Shown here: in pieces, positions 47,139-59,554 of the stretch
How positions within the stretch are numbered: the first letter of the stretch is position 1
How the letters are laid out: the number at the start of each line of letters is the position of its first letter
From: Apostichopus japonicus
Taxonomy: Eukaryota > Echinodermata > Holothuroidea > Aspidochirotida > Stichopodidae
Assembly: GCF_037975245.1 (NCBI RefSeq)
Contig: NC_092574.1
Location: 23,499,713 to 23,563,712, forward strand
Reading direction: 5' to 3'
DNA length: 64,000 nucleotides
Made by a program: the position numbers and the translations under genes
The notes under the pieces: generated by a model
The model's input: the letters and a program-made list of their open reading frames with translations, nothing else
Told to the model about the DNA's origin: nothing
The model's database searches: none

Positions 47139-48984
47139 TCTTTTCCTTCTTCAACAATACAGACTACATTTGACCAACCCTCAAGATTCTCTTAAATTAT
47201 TAACTCCCAAAAATATTAATTAACGATAACATACCACGATTAATTAACTTAACTCATACTTGTGTTATTATTGTGGCTTTGTTGGCTTTGTTGTAAAAAC
47301 ATTCATCAAAACAAATCTATGAAAAAAGTATAGAAATTTAATGAAACTGGATAATTCAAATGTTTTCGAATGTTCTTACTCCAATGTAACCTGGGCAATG
47401 TTATTGATTACAATAATTGTTTTGTGTGACAATGAGTGAATAATATCACATCCTTTTTTGTTTTTAGAATCACACGTTATTAATTCTATAACATTTGATG
47501 AAAACGGATTCACAGACAATTCACCATCAGAGGAGGCTACACAACTATTTGGTCTGCCTTTCGAGACAAAAACCAGTATTTACAATAGTCCATCCACAAA
47601 TAAACCAAATGTTTACAACTTCTGCAAATAGCTTGGAAAGAATTTCATCTGCATTTCAAGACAATGCAACAAGCATGTCATCCATTGCCTTTATTACCTA
47701 AAGGTATTTGAAAAGTTTTTTTTAGGGGGGGGGGGGGGTAAATCGACCTTTGGCAGATCTCCCATGATACAAAGTGAAAGTCTTACCTAATTTGTTAATA
47801 AACTTCGACAAAAACAACACACTTAAAGTGCCCCTGCGCTTTGAGACTAACTCTTATAACATAACTTGTACTTTACATATGTAACCAAGTCAAAAACTAT
47901 TTACAACTATCAGTTTTATCAAAATAATCTATTTTTCTTTTTCAATTCAGTTGGTCATACCAATGATTATTCATTTATGTTAATTACAGTTGGTCATAAC
48001 CAATGTTTTATTCTTTGTTCTATAGCTTTCCTATTCCATTGTATGGTAGTTTAAAGGTACAAGGCCACTCACTCTGCTAAGGAGATGATTGAATTAACAT
48101 GAAAGAGTTCTGTTACCATCAATAATGACAATAGTGGAAATATTACACAAAAATGTGACAGACCTCATCAAAACAAAAATGGAACAAAAACATATAACTG
48201 ATGGCAAGATGCAACACACATTCCATTACAAGCAAGCTCTCCCACCCCCACCCCCTCACTACAAAATAAAATAGTCAGGCAAGGAAACATTTTTGAACAT
48301 TTTGAAGTATTATAGGCCATGGAAAACTGGATGTGCTTGGTTTAAAGGTAGCATTTAATGATATGTACTCATAGAATACTTTGATTCCAAGTACTATGTG
48401 AGATTTCACAGAGATTCTGGTGGAACTATATAAAACTGAGAATTAGAGATGGGCAAATTTGAGTAGTTCAGTAAGTCTAAGTGAACCTCCATAAAACCTG
48501 AACAGCGGTACAACCATAAGAAAGAACCATTCAACCATCCTCCAACTTCCTCAAAAAACACCCTCATCACAGCAATGCAAATCCCACCCCACCCCCTACC
48601 TTCTCCTTTGCTTGGACCAGTGCTCATCCTTTCCCATGGCTTTATCTAAAAGCAGGGAGAGGCACAAAATTTGCTCTTGCAGAAAACAGTGACATTTTGT
48701 GCCCACTTTAGGGACCACACCAAAAGTAGCTACAGTACTGCTGTGACTAAAATGAAAATACCACATTATATACATGTGTTTTGTCCGCCTGTTATGAACG
48801 TTGAAATATCCTGTTAGACATAGGACCTATACATAAACTCCCCCAAAGTATTCACATGTTTCTTTTTTTTTTTTTTTCAGTCAATCAGTTTTATGGGTGG
48901 ATAAATCCATTGCTATTATATATGAATATATAATTGAAATTGTAGTGAGTTGGAAAATCCAGAACAGAGAAAAAACTTCCAGCC

Positions 48985-49001
48985 TCCACCGGGATTCGAA
49001 C
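48985..49001 (-). other. tRNA T-arm/box-B-like fragment beside an AT array
   Basis: On the minus strand this reads GTTCGAATCCCGGTGGA, a canonical box B followed by an acceptor-like stem. The sequence that would carry box A is occupied by the (TA)n array, so this is at most a truncated tRNA-derived repeat. Confidence 0.3.
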
Positions 49002-49005
49002 ATGG

Positions 49006-49008
<3 letters not shown>

Positions 49009-49092
<84 letters not shown>

Positions 49093-49093
49093 C

Positions 49094-49132
<39 letters not shown>
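49009..49132. repeat. (TA)n microsatellite
   Basis: About 124 bp of TA dinucleotides interrupted by CATAT and TATACATATTAT words. The array is self-complementary and could extrude as a cruciform. The Tyr/Ile-rich open frames across it are artefacts. Confidence 0.95.
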
Positions 49133-49135
<3 letters not shown>

Positions 49136-49735
49136 AGATCACATAAACAGTGCATTAAAGAGCCCCTTGTGGGCCACATAATATTTGCCTTAAACCTTCC
49201 AGACTACAATAGTGCCCTCATGCAAACCACCAAAAACAGCAGCCCCACTGGAGATACTGTGGCTATTCACAGGTCTAATTTACAACTAAGTCCCCCTCAA
49301 GGCCAATAGTCTTACACTACACTGTTTATAACTGTGTACCTTTGGCAAGAAGTACTGAACGGCACAGACGGATGCTACAAGTCTACACATGTGATCTTTG
49401 TTAAGGGCTGACAAACAAAAAATATTGCAAAAAAAGAAAAAATGGAAGCTTATATAAGAAGCCATACATAGTAAACATAATTTGGTAATTTCAATATTTC
49501 CTTCTAGATGTAAATGTGAGCCAATCCAGAGTTACAGTATCTTTGCTTTCCATATTAGACCGGGGTCTACTTCGTACACCCATTTCGGTCGACGCTGTCG
49601 AGTTCTTCACAAAGCCCGTACTCTGCTTGTAGAGTTGAAGGGCTTACCATAAAATAAATGCCAAGTCAATCTTCCAAATCATGAAATGAAAGAATGCCGC
49701 CTCCGTTGGACTCCTCAGAGATTCCACTTTTTAAT

Positions 49736-49781
49736 AGTTAACTTTTAACTAGTTAACTGTTAACTAGCTAACTGTTAACAG
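49736..49781. repeat. GTTAAC-rich palindromic repeat in the LAMTOR1 3' flank
   Basis: AGTTAAC, TAACTAGTTAACTGTTAAC and TAACTGTTAAC follow each other, an array of overlapping GTTAAC palindromes of about 46 bp. Possibly part of the LAMTOR1 3' untranslated region. Confidence 0.7.
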
Positions 49782-50032
49782 GACAAATAAGACAGACGAG
49801 CATTGTTCTCATCTCCGACAGACAGGGGTCTCTTCGTCTCGTATTCTTGCATCTCGTCGTCATGGTTTTCTTCATTCTTTCTTTGGATACAGTAAACTCA
49901 TGATAACAGTGTCGTACAAAAATACAAATTCCTCAGAGCTCTTCTCCCCGTTTTCCTCTCTCTTTTTTTCTTAAATACTCTTTTTGAGTCCTTTTCTCTC
50001 AAAATTGTTGCGTCCTGCGCTTGGCTCACCTC

Positions 50033-53000
50033 TCAATTGTCCGGAATTTCAAAATTCACGACTAAATCTTCTTTATGGTTCACTCTGATGCCCTCACAGG
50101 CGTTCCACATCTTCTCTGCTGTGTGGGTGATCTGGTGAGATGAACACAAAAAAAAATGAGAAAGTTATAATCTAAAGAAAGTTACCATTAGAAGCGATGA
50201 TCCATGGTGTCTACATCTGAACTGGTCGATCGAAGTAAGACATGGACAGATATTCCTCTCATTAAGAAATCAAAGATTGAGATCCAACTACAGTACACTG
50301 TAATACAACCCAGACTTACTACGATGAAAGGAAACTATAATGACTTAAGACATTTGATTTTTCACTTCCTAAACATAAAAGCACCTCAACAAATTTTCCG
50401 GGTCCAAACATGTCCAAATACTAATTTCACTTCGTTTAGAAGTAATTTTCGAAGCATCTCAAACCATGCACGACGTTTAAGCTCCTTTCCAGAGCTACTT
50501 TCCTTATTGCACTTTTCAAACCTTTCATTTTTCTTTCTTTCCTCCAAGGCTTGTCCTTGTATTGCATTCATCAGTTGATGTTTTTTTGCTGAGCTAAGCA
50601 ATGCTTATGAACAATTTTTCAGGAAACTACTACTGCAGGAACACTCATCAAAAGCTTACAAATTTGTTCAGGTTATTACTAGTATCATTATAAACTGAAC
50701 AATCATAGAAATATGACCACTGTAGGATTTGCTGCAGTAGAGGAACTAAATAAAACTCACATTGTTTGAGCAACTTCCAGGTACCTGAATTAATGATGTA
50801 CTTTGCAACATTTTTAAACTGAGAAAGATCTCTCAAAAACATAAGGCCCTATTTATCTTGTGTGTGTGTGGGGGGGGGGGGCAACAGGGGTACTTTACTT
50901 TGGGTTCCATAATTGGTACAAATTGTTGGCTTGCCATGAAGTATACAGACAATGCTATCTTGTTTCGTAACAATACAGTATGTGTAGAAACTCCTGTTGG
51001 TGACTAATCCACCAAAGAGGATGTTTGAGTTCAGTCACTTGTTAAGATTACTTAGACGGTTCGAAGGGAACTTAAAACTTTCACTAGCGATGGGATGAAA
51101 ATAAAAGTTTAATGCCTGAGATACAAAAGTTAAACTTACTAGGTTGATATCATGAAGAGGAATTGGTTCAGCCGCTAGTACTGAGTAAGGCATGGATGTT
51201 CCATTATGAAGTTGTAACATATGTGACTGAAGCCTAGACGTACTCGGAACAAGATTATTTACTCGAGACCTGCAGAGTAAGAGACAAGTATATATATCAA
51301 CAGTTTCACATGAGAAATACATTTCATGCAGGAAGGGGAACTCTCGGGAGAAAAGGGGAAGGATTGAATCAGAGACAGAGGGAAGGGGAATGGGAAGGAA
51401 AGGGAAGATGGGAAGGGCAGTAGGTCGCTAAATCTGAATCATGAAGTGAGGTCTAGGCAGCCAATCATATTGACAGGTGGAAGTTAAGAGGGTAGTGGGG
51501 GGTTATAACTGGTTACAAGCAAATTTTTCTTTTGGAGGGTAGGAGAGGGAAGCACAGATTTTATTTGAGGGGCCAGGATAGTTAGCCAATCTTATTAGAA
51601 GGGGGAGGGTGCTACTAAAAGGGAGGTTGGAAGGCGGGCTGATCCAGTGTTGATAGGGAGGGTAGGTAGTCAACCTTATTACAGAATGGGAATGATATTA
51701 AGGGCTCATCTGTTTTGAGGGGGAAGGAGTGACCTCATTTAAAGTAAGTAGGGTAGGTAGCTGATCTAATTTCTGAAGAGACAGGGTTGTAGGGTAGGTA
51801 GTTGATCTAGGAGTAGAGAAAGAGGATAGGTAGCTGTCTGCCTGATGTGCAGAAAACAGCACATTTTGGAATTCCCTTAGCTATTTGACTTTGAGAGAAT
51901 TCCTGATATACAGCTGAATAAACTGTTACACTAGGGTTATTGAGTGGCTTGTCATTAAAAAAGATACACTTTACTCACCCATACTGTCTGGCCCTATCAA
52001 GGTATTCTTGTTGCTCCATCCTTCTAGATTCTAAAGCAGCCACATCTATGATATTACTGAAAAAGAAGTTCATTAATGTTTAAATATTGATAATATGATA
52101 ATTCCACAACACTTTCACATAGACAGGTAGGAGAGTGTTACCTCTGTGGTAGTTCATAGATATCGTCCATGTGGATGTCCTAGTACTGTCGACAAAAATA
52201 GCTGAAAAGAGGGTTTCGAGTCCGTTTCACCTCGACAATGAAAAACATGAAATCGGTGATAGCTACTGAATAATCACGCAACAAGTACTTAACACTGGTT
52301 GCACCCCTTGTGCCTGTCAACAAAACTGACATATGACAAGTATAAACCTATATGACAATATTAATCTTGATGCTAATTGTCCATTTGAACACATCAGATT
52401 TCATGACTTTGACATGAATTTGAGATTTGCATTGCTGTAGATAGGGATGTGCTCAGGAATATTTGAGTGCCAGGCAGATTTGTGATCTACGTCCTGGGGG
52501 AGGGATCTCAGGGGTGGGGGGTTCACCCTCCTCTTTGGAACCTTTGCAAATGAGGTATGCTAAGATGGCAAATGGTGCTATCATTTTCCTATTCCGGAGC
52601 TAACTTCTGTGCCAAGTAATGGTGAACTTTGTTAAATTTATCATTTAAAAAAAAATGCCGGGCAGAAACATTTAAAATACTGTTTGTGCTGTGCTGCATT
52701 CAGAACTGCCGGGCACAGCCGCCGGGCGTGAGCACATCCCTGTATAGATATATGCTGACGGTATAAATTGGTCGGTGTATTAAGTCATGTTGTCATGGCA
52801 TTATTCCAGTGATAGCGGACTCTTTGAACTACTGTATTACTGTAATACCCCTCTGATTGAATGCCTAGAGTATGACTTACTTGGCAGTGTTGTGTAGAAT
52901 CTCATCTAAAACTGACTGTTCATCTCCTTTCTTGGGTAACTTGGGATGTCTATCTCCACCATCCCTGTAAATGATGGAGGATAACAAATATTTCAGATGA

Positions 53001-56000
53001 AAATGGACTTTCCACAGATTACTTGACATCGACTTTCAGAGGAAAACCAGCCAGTATGTAAATTGTGCAGATGTGATGATGAATATTAATGTAACTGGTT
53101 GCACTTCATATTATCAAATGCAATTAGCAAAAGTTACACCCAGACACACACTCAACTTCAATGAATCCATACTAATGTTGTTATACCGTATTGCATCAGG
53201 CCGGGGCTCGGACTGCACTCCCCCCCCCCCCCCGTGGAGTCAGCCTCCCCTTCCTCGACCAGGCTTGTTCCCCTCATCACAGAAATCTCATCATAAATGG
53301 AGCATCCATATTGTAATTAGTCTAATCACTTACCAACAACGACTTCTCCAAATCTACTGGTATTGAAATGTGTTTAGCTTGTGGCAGGCAGTATATACAC
53401 CCTTCATAACGCCATTCACTATGGTACCACACCATGGGTACAGTACATCAGGAAAATACTAGTTTGTTTAAATTCACGGATATCAAATAACTGACTACAT
53501 TGCAGTTCTAAGGAAAATTTAGGTGAGGTATTTTAGATGAAAATGCCTCTTCATATATCTTGGGCCGACCAAATCATAAAAATGGAACTTGGTTCTAAGA
53601 TCTATTTTAAAAAGAGAGATGAGCATTAGAACTCTTAACTTGTGAGAGGTTTACTCACCCATACATTGGTTTATCTGGTGTCCTGCCATTAGCTGGTCCT
53701 AGTAATCTCTGATGCTCTGATTCCTCCTGTTCCTAACAAAGAGACAGTACCAAAGTTGGTTACGTTGGTTACGTTGGTTCTGTTATAAATTTTTGGTCAA
53801 AATACTTCATGGACATTGACTGGATACTCTAACACTTCAGAAACCAAGTAAAAGACATATAATATGGCTAAGAAAGTCTTGATTGAACTAGAGAGTGACT
53901 GTGCCCTATTGTAGCTTACTAAAACAAGACTTACCAGCTAAACCTATTGAGGAAGGAAGTACCCTCCTATTTAAGGATTATCAATATACTACATAACAAC
54001 ACATCAATTGAAAAAATATTGACAACGTTGTGTGTGGGCTGATGAATTGAATGTGTGCTTGAAGAAATAAACAGGTCTGATTTGTACACTATTTTGCAAA
54101 AGACCCAAATTACATTCCCTCTCCCACCGATATCTGATAAATGAGAAGGCACTACAAAGGCATGATGAAACTGCTTTGAAACCTTGCCAAAGCAAAAAAG
54201 TTTTGTAACTTTGTATAAACAAATCACTTTCTACGCCGATGAAGGTCAATTTCTCCGTACCACAGGGTAGTAGAAATGGACCAGTATATTTCACCTGCTA
54301 TACTAGCACAATGAACACATGTATCAGTGATGACCAATTCCTCATTGGCTACGCCGATGACCACAGTATCCAGTGGCGGCGGAACCGGGGGGGCTTGGGG
54401 GGGCTCAGCCCCCCCAATAAAAAAGTTGAGGGGGCAAATGCATGATAAGCCCCCCCAATATTTACCAAGGCTCCGAAACGTACATCTGCCCATTTTTCAA
54501 TGCATACTTGTCGATCTGTCCGATGCACACGTATACTCTATAGGTGTAATCATTTTAGTAATTGCTGGGGACCCTCGGCCCGTCCCTTGGCTATAGACCA
54601 CATTGTCACCCCAACCGCGTCTTCACGCCCCGTGAAAAGTGGAAGCAGTGAGTGTGAGTACCGGTAGCGTAACACAACTTCGTCTTAGGCCAATGACTTG
54701 CCTCATTTCAGCCAGTTCTCCAACATCCCCTTACTTAGTGGTGGATCGAGCGTCCATATATACAGTCAGGGGCGGATGCCCCCCCCCCCCTGACGGACTC
54801 AAATGGACTGCTGGCGCCCTTTTCAGCTTTTTACTACTTTTTACTTATTCGCGATTTTTGACTATTTTATTGCGCTCTCATATACCTATTGACATTTGTC
54901 ATATTCTGTTGGTGTAATTTTCCGACAAAATGGCGACGACACCTATTTATTCTCCGTTTATCTGCAAATTAGCAAGGCCCCGGAAAGGGTCATTTCCTGC
55001 AATCTCGGGAGTATCTTTTTACAAAAATTTTCTGTACGCTCCGCGCCAACCTGTGGTGGCGCTCCGTTTAGATAGTGTCGAAACCCCCCCTTACAGACCA
55101 TTCTTGCTACCCCCCCCCGGCCAATACCCCTAGCTCCGCCACTGCCGTTACTACACTCAAAAACGTCTTTGCGAGTACACTACGAGTAATAGCTACTCTC
55201 TTATAACAACATCGTATATACAAATTACAATGTTTTTACAGACTTTACGTGCAATCTGAGAAATTGCAGGCTTGAGACCCATATTTTAGGGCCAGGTATT
55301 CGCAGCATAAAACACTCGGGAAGTGCCGTTTCCGGCCATCTGGGGGTTTGAAAAAACCCAAAATTTTCTTGTACGCTCCGCGCCAACCGATGGTGGCGCT
55401 CCGCTTAGATAGTCTCCACACATTAGCCCCCCCAATAATTTTTCCGTTCCGCCGCGCCTGACAGTATCTACTCTAGTTTTAAACCCGGAGATGTTTCTTC
55501 AGAATTTGAGTCAATCAGGGGTCTTTCATCAACTCTAGAAAATGTGAAACTCTGGATGCATTTTAACCGTCTTAAGATGAATGATGAAAAATCGGAGTTT
55601 ATCGTTTTCGGAAGCAATCACCAACTACCAAAGTGCAATACAGACGTTTTATCCATTGGGGACACTCCCGTCCGTCGTACCCATAGTGTGAAGCTACTAG
55701 GTGTTTACTTGGATGAAACCCTCAATCTCAAACATCATATTTCCATGAAAGCTCGTGCATCAGCCCTCGCCATGTTTAATCTGAAGAAGATCCGGAAATA
55801 TTTGGACAAGTCGACATGTCTCAAAATTGCAAATGCCATGATTTTCTCTCATATGGACTATTGCAATGGTCTTTTTATCAACCTCCCGGCCTCCACACTT
55901 CATCCCCTACAAAGGATCCAAAATTACACGGCTAAAATTATTCTCGGAAGATCAAAATATGATAGTGCCTCCGCAGCATTGAAGGAGCTGCACATCCTCC

Positions 56001-57107
56001 CCGTTAATGTCCGCGCCGAGTACAAGATCCTCCTCCTCGTTTTTAAGTGTATACATAATTCAGCACCAGCTTATCTGTCCGAGTTGCTGGAAATTAAGAC
56101 ACCTGGTCGTTCAACACGCTCGTCAAAGGGCATTCTTCTCAAGGTTCCTTTCACACGCCGCAAATGTTTCGCAGGCCGCTCTTTCAGCGTCACTGGCCCT
56201 AGACTTTGGAACGCTCTCCCCGTCGACACAAGAAATTCGAAGACCATCAGAACTTTTAAAGCTGCTTTAAAGACTCATTTATTTAAGAAATCGTTTTTAT
56301 AATTGTTTTGTTGTTCAGCGCCATTGAGTGTTTTTACAGTAATGTGCGCTTTACCAAGTGTTACCACCTTAACCTTAACTACAATTCCTTGCTTATTATG
56401 ATGAACAAAATATGGGACACTAAGTACCAACAGGACAACAAGGCCCCAACTTGGTCAGGCTGAGCATAAGAAAAGTTTTGAGAAAGAGCACCTCTAATGG
56501 CACTTCCAAGAGCATTGGATATGACCAGACTTTAACCCCCATAACTTGCAAAAAGATAGATTTTTGTTATTACCAAATTTGAAAACATGCCATGTAACTT
56601 TAAGAAACTGTTAACAACAGTCTTGGTTTTATACAATTATTTAAATACTGGTATGCATTTTATGACTTACAAATCTTAAATCTGTGAGTGTGACATAGGC
56701 ATAAATTGCTAGGAACAACATTTGTGATGTCAGTGCCATACATACCATGATAACAACCTTAGGCCTAGTCTGGCCTAAATGAGAATATGCCTAATGTTTG
56801 GGCTTTGAGTTAAATTAGTGCTCGCTCAGCTCTTACTTAGCCTCTGTGCATATTGCATATACGTCAACTCAGACATATTTTGGTCTAACTTTTTAAGCTA
56901 GGATTCGACCTTCAGCATGTAACCATTACTTAGGCATACAGGTCTAATTGTATGAACTAGCCTAGGTTACATTAGGGCTCTGAAATCTGATAAAACTGCA
57001 ACACTTGGGCATGCATTTGCAGAAAACAGCTTGTGGAAAATAATGTTATTCTCAGTTTCACTTACGACGGACTCTTTTGTAGAGTCTTTTCCGTAACAAC
57101 AACCCAT
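50033..57107 (-). CDS. LAMTOR1: LAMTOR1 (Ragulator complex protein p18), six exons
   Basis: Exons in transcript order are 57107-57066, 53732-53659, 52964-52881, 52056-51979, 51269-51140 and 50131-50033, giving 168 residues; human LAMTOR1 has about 161. The N-terminus MGCCYGKDSTKE keeps Gly2 (myristoylation) and Cys3/Cys4 (palmitoylation), which anchor Ragulator to late endosomes and lysosomes. Further landmarks are GDEQSVLDEIL, NNIIDVAALESRRMEQQEYL, LDRARQYG, VLAAEPIPLHDINL and the C-terminal KEDLVVNFEIP. LAMTOR1 scaffolds the other LAMTOR subunits and the Rag GTPases for mTORC1 activation. Intron 1 (3.3 kb) contains a truncated non-LTR retrotransposon on the opposite strand with a hAT element inside it. 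Intron 3 contains another inverted-repeat element. The stop is TGA at 50033-50035. Confidence 0.93.
51320..51840. repeat. Purine-rich degenerate repeat in LAMTOR1 intron 4
   Basis: G/A-rich sequence with recurring GGGTAGGTAG followed by a TGATCTA-like or CCAATCTTATTA-like word at intervals of roughly 50-70 bp. Strongly diverged, so possibly an old satellite-like array. Confidence 0.45.
52442..52742. mobile_element. Candidate inverted-repeat element in LAMTOR1 intron 3 (301 bp)
   Basis: The left end TAGGGATGTGCTCA and the reverse complement of the right end CAGGGATGTGCTCA are nearly identical. The interior has no coding frame. No convincing 8-bp duplication was seen at the ends, so assignment to hAT is tentative. 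Confidence 0.55.
54975..55075 (-). repeat. Shared subterminal block, copy 2
   Basis: The most diverged copy. The reverse complement starts CTATCTAAACGGAGCGCCAC and continues TTGGCGCGGAGCGTACAGAA. It begins 69 bp inside the internal terminus at 55144. Confidence 0.75.
55316..55412 (-). repeat. Shared subterminal block, copy 3
   Basis: The reverse complement starts CTATCTAAGCGGAGCGCCAC and ends in the GATGGCCGGAAACGGCACTT word. It begins 48 bp inside the right terminus of element B. Confidence 0.85.
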
Positions 57108-58320
57108 TTCTACAAAAAGCGAAGGTTCTTCAATTTGAAAACGACATTGACTTAAAAACTCGATTACTAACAACGTATCCTAAATAAAATTGGCACCCAT
57201 GAAACCTTACATCCAAGCCTCATGAGAACGTGACTCACTACGGCTCGCGCAGGACATCGTACAATATGTAGCTGTGGTGAATAGCTAGAAGTGCCTTTTC
57301 GTGATATGGTCACAACATGCTGAGCAAATTTGCTTGACACAGCGAAACGTGAATAGGTTAACCAAATACAAAACAGGCCGTTCGACCGTCCTATAGTTTC
57401 ACGTAAATCGATCAAAATTGTATGTTTTGCGATTCATTCATCTTGACGGTATATTTATATTCATTTTTTTTTGCCAATTTAAGCGGCATTTTACTAAAAA
57501 CTTACATAACAGTGATTAAGTATATAAATTAATTTGTACAGTTGGCAGCAGCTCTGTGTTCTGGTCAGGATAGTATCTGTGCATAATTGTTGAATTCGTC
57601 ATGTGATTACAGGATGCATTTCGCAATTGGTAGATTTTTTTCAGTAACCATTTTGCAAGCCTGAAAAGAAGAAGAAAATAATCCAATGACTTCTGAAATC
57701 TGCCATGCAAAAAGAATAAAATGTCTCTTCGAAAGAAAATTAATTTCCATACCTATGCAAACAAATGCAAACAACTTTATTATCACTAATGAACTGGACG
57801 TCTTCCATCATAAACATTTCGAATATTGTTCTTTAGAAAAGAACATTTTCGTTCTTCAGTTTTGTGTGCAATGCAAATACAAACAGTTAGTATTTCTTGC
57901 AGGAAATTGTACTATACTATTCATGATTCAACACGCTAGTGTGCTATACAGGACTCAAAGGAAGGGACCGAGGACAAAAGTTATGGGATGCTCATAGATC
58001 ATGAGGGTGAGGGAAGGAGTTTGAACTGGGCAAGGATCGCATCATGGAGAAGCTTATTAATCAAACCTAATGAAATCATTCGAAAAAGAAAGCAAGAATA
58101 AGGACTGATTGAAGGCTACGAAATTAACCGGCTAAACAATTCGACATCTTAATTAAAGGTTTGTTGCAATTAATAGAAAAGCGTTAGACCTACTGCAGAA
58201 AATGCGCGTGTAGTCAGCAACTTGCAGTACAGCTAAACTTTGCCCCCCCCCCTCTTCCCCTTATACCAAAGAATATGCTTATTCACTCCAGTTTATTTCC
58301 GTGTTCCAAACATTAAATAA

Positions 58321-58486
58321 GGGGATAATCAACGGTCTAGCGTGCGTTACTCACAGGATTAATGCACGATCGGGGGATAATGCAAGCGATGCACGAGGGC
58401 GGAGCCCGAGTGCATCCAGCGATAGCATTAACACTCGGAGTGCATTAATCATGTGAGTAACGCACGCTAGACCGTTGATTAACCCC
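58321..58486. mobile_element. Hairpin-forming MITE-like element with 47-bp arms
   Basis: The left arm starts GGGGATAATCAACGGTCTAG and the right arm is its reverse complement over about 47 bp with two mismatches. The loop contains a second GC-rich word, GCACGAGGGCGGAGCCCGAG. No open frame. Confidence 0.85.
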
Positions 58487-58674
58487 GTTCATTCATACAC
58501 TACCATTTGTGTGGGGGGAAAAAGCATAAAACAAAACATTTTTGGTTACATATAACCAAAGATTTATTAAAGTGATGCCCCGTAATTTTACCGTGCGTTA
58601 CTCACAGGATTAACCACGGTCAGCTGACCTGAATGGACCAATAGGATTTAGGAATCTTTACTAAGTATGAATGA
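58487..58674. mobile_element. Second inverted-repeat segment adjoining the hairpin
   Basis: GTTCATTCATAC (58487-58498) is matched by GTATGAATGAAC (58663-58674). It carries a further copy of the CGTGCGTTACTCACAGGATT word found in the hairpin arms, so both segments may be parts of one composite element of about 354 bp. Confidence 0.6.
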
Positions 58675-59039
58675 ACATTAATTTTAAGATTACCAGGGAG
58701 CTACTGTATTTACGTCGTGATCGTCGGTAATTCCAAAAGGATGAGGCCATTGTTGATTTACTCCATAGGTTAATAATAAAAAATAAAAAAACTCAATTAA
58801 TATATAATTTATCCGACCTATTTTCCTCAAGATATTTGTTGGATGTAAACCGATCGTCATATATAGCTGCTGTACTCATCCATTCCATGTTTTTCGTGTG
58901 GTTATTCTTAACACTATGACAGTATGAATAATTAAATCGTAGCGCGATTTACTGTTAAGATTGGATGGACAGTCACAAATACTTTTCTCTACGGCTCCAG
59001 GCGCGTATCCAGGATTTTCTAACCCGGGGGTGCGAATTA

Positions 59040-59139
59040 CTATCTAAGCGGAGCGCCACCATCGGTTGGCGCGGAGCGTACAAGAAATTTTCTGGTTTTG
59101 ATACCCCCCAGATCATCGGAAATGGCACTTCTCGGGCTT
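59040..59139 (+). repeat. Shared subterminal block, copy 4
   Basis: CTATCTAAGCGGAGCGCCAC onward, with CATCGGTTGGCGCGGAGCG and AATGGCACTTCTCGGGCTT. It begins 42 bp inside the left terminus of element C. Confidence 0.85.
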
Positions 59140-59554
59140 GAAAATGAGCAACCAGATGTACACTTTTGCCTGAGAACCAAGTATTTCCCAATAGTTTTTT
59201 TCCCCATCCATAACCTTTTTGAAGATTGTCACAAGTCACACATCATGTTCGACCTCATTGCTCGTGAATAAAATCACTACAAAACAATTCATAATGTTGC
59301 ACAAAATTCAATCTATGGAAAACCAATATAGAAAAACCTCCTTGAACCCCTAACAGATAGGTCAAAATTGCACTAACAGAGGGAAGTAGGATGAAGAATG
59401 TTGGTGAGGAAATTTTCGAAAATTCAGACAGAGTTAATTTATTGGTGTAGAAATATTGCAACCTCTTATAACGGCTATTATAAAACTTGGTTGGAGGAAA
59501 TGAAAAATAGCAGATATTTCCGATATCAGATATTTCGAAACCGAACACTACACA

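Larger units (their letters stand above)
42087..50032. other. Region between TMEM184 and the LAMTOR1 3' end
   Basis: Upstream of TMEM184 lie nested hAT-like elements (42603-43948). From 44 to 49.5 kb no exon with a recognisable domain was found. The region holds microsatellites (47112, 49009), poly-G runs (43797, 47727) and a fragment resembling a tRNA T-arm (48985). The stretch just below 50033 is the LAMTOR1 3' untranslated region; its end could not be placed. Confidence 0.5.
54371..55460. mobile_element. hAT-like element B (1,090 bp) inserted in the retrotransposon
   Basis: Perfect 8-bp target duplication ACAGTATC at 54363-54370 and 55461-55468. The left end is CAGTGGCGGCGGAACCG; the right end, reverse complemented, is CAGGCGCGGCGGAACGG. 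A second terminus-like sequence, CCCCTAGCTCCGCCACTG, ends at 55144, so the element may be composite. Two copies of the shared subterminal block are inside, both on the minus strand. No transposase. Confidence 0.88.
54232..56345 (+). mobile_element. 5'-truncated non-LTR retrotransposon (CR1/Jockey-type) fragment
   Basis: Only the 3' part of the reverse-transcriptase reading frame remains. It starts just before a VPQGS motif (54257) and continues through GYADDHS, the catalytic Asp pair, at 54346-54366. After a hAT insertion the frame resumes at 55466 and runs to a TAA at 56300-56302. The C-terminal part contains KLLGVYLDETL, the MDYCNGLF segment and GPRLWNALP, typical of CR1/Jockey-clade elements. 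The upstream fingers, the endonuclease and the 5' end are missing, so the copy cannot move by itself. It lies in LAMTOR1 intron 1 on the opposite strand. Confidence 0.88.

Noticed and set aside
48891-49309. Tyr/Ile-rich frames on both strands
   Set aside because: Translation of the TA microsatellite.
54768-55144. Possible separate element between CAGGGGCGGATGC and CTCCGCCACTG
   Set aside because: The ends are hAT-like but no matching target duplication was found; kept only as a remark on element B.
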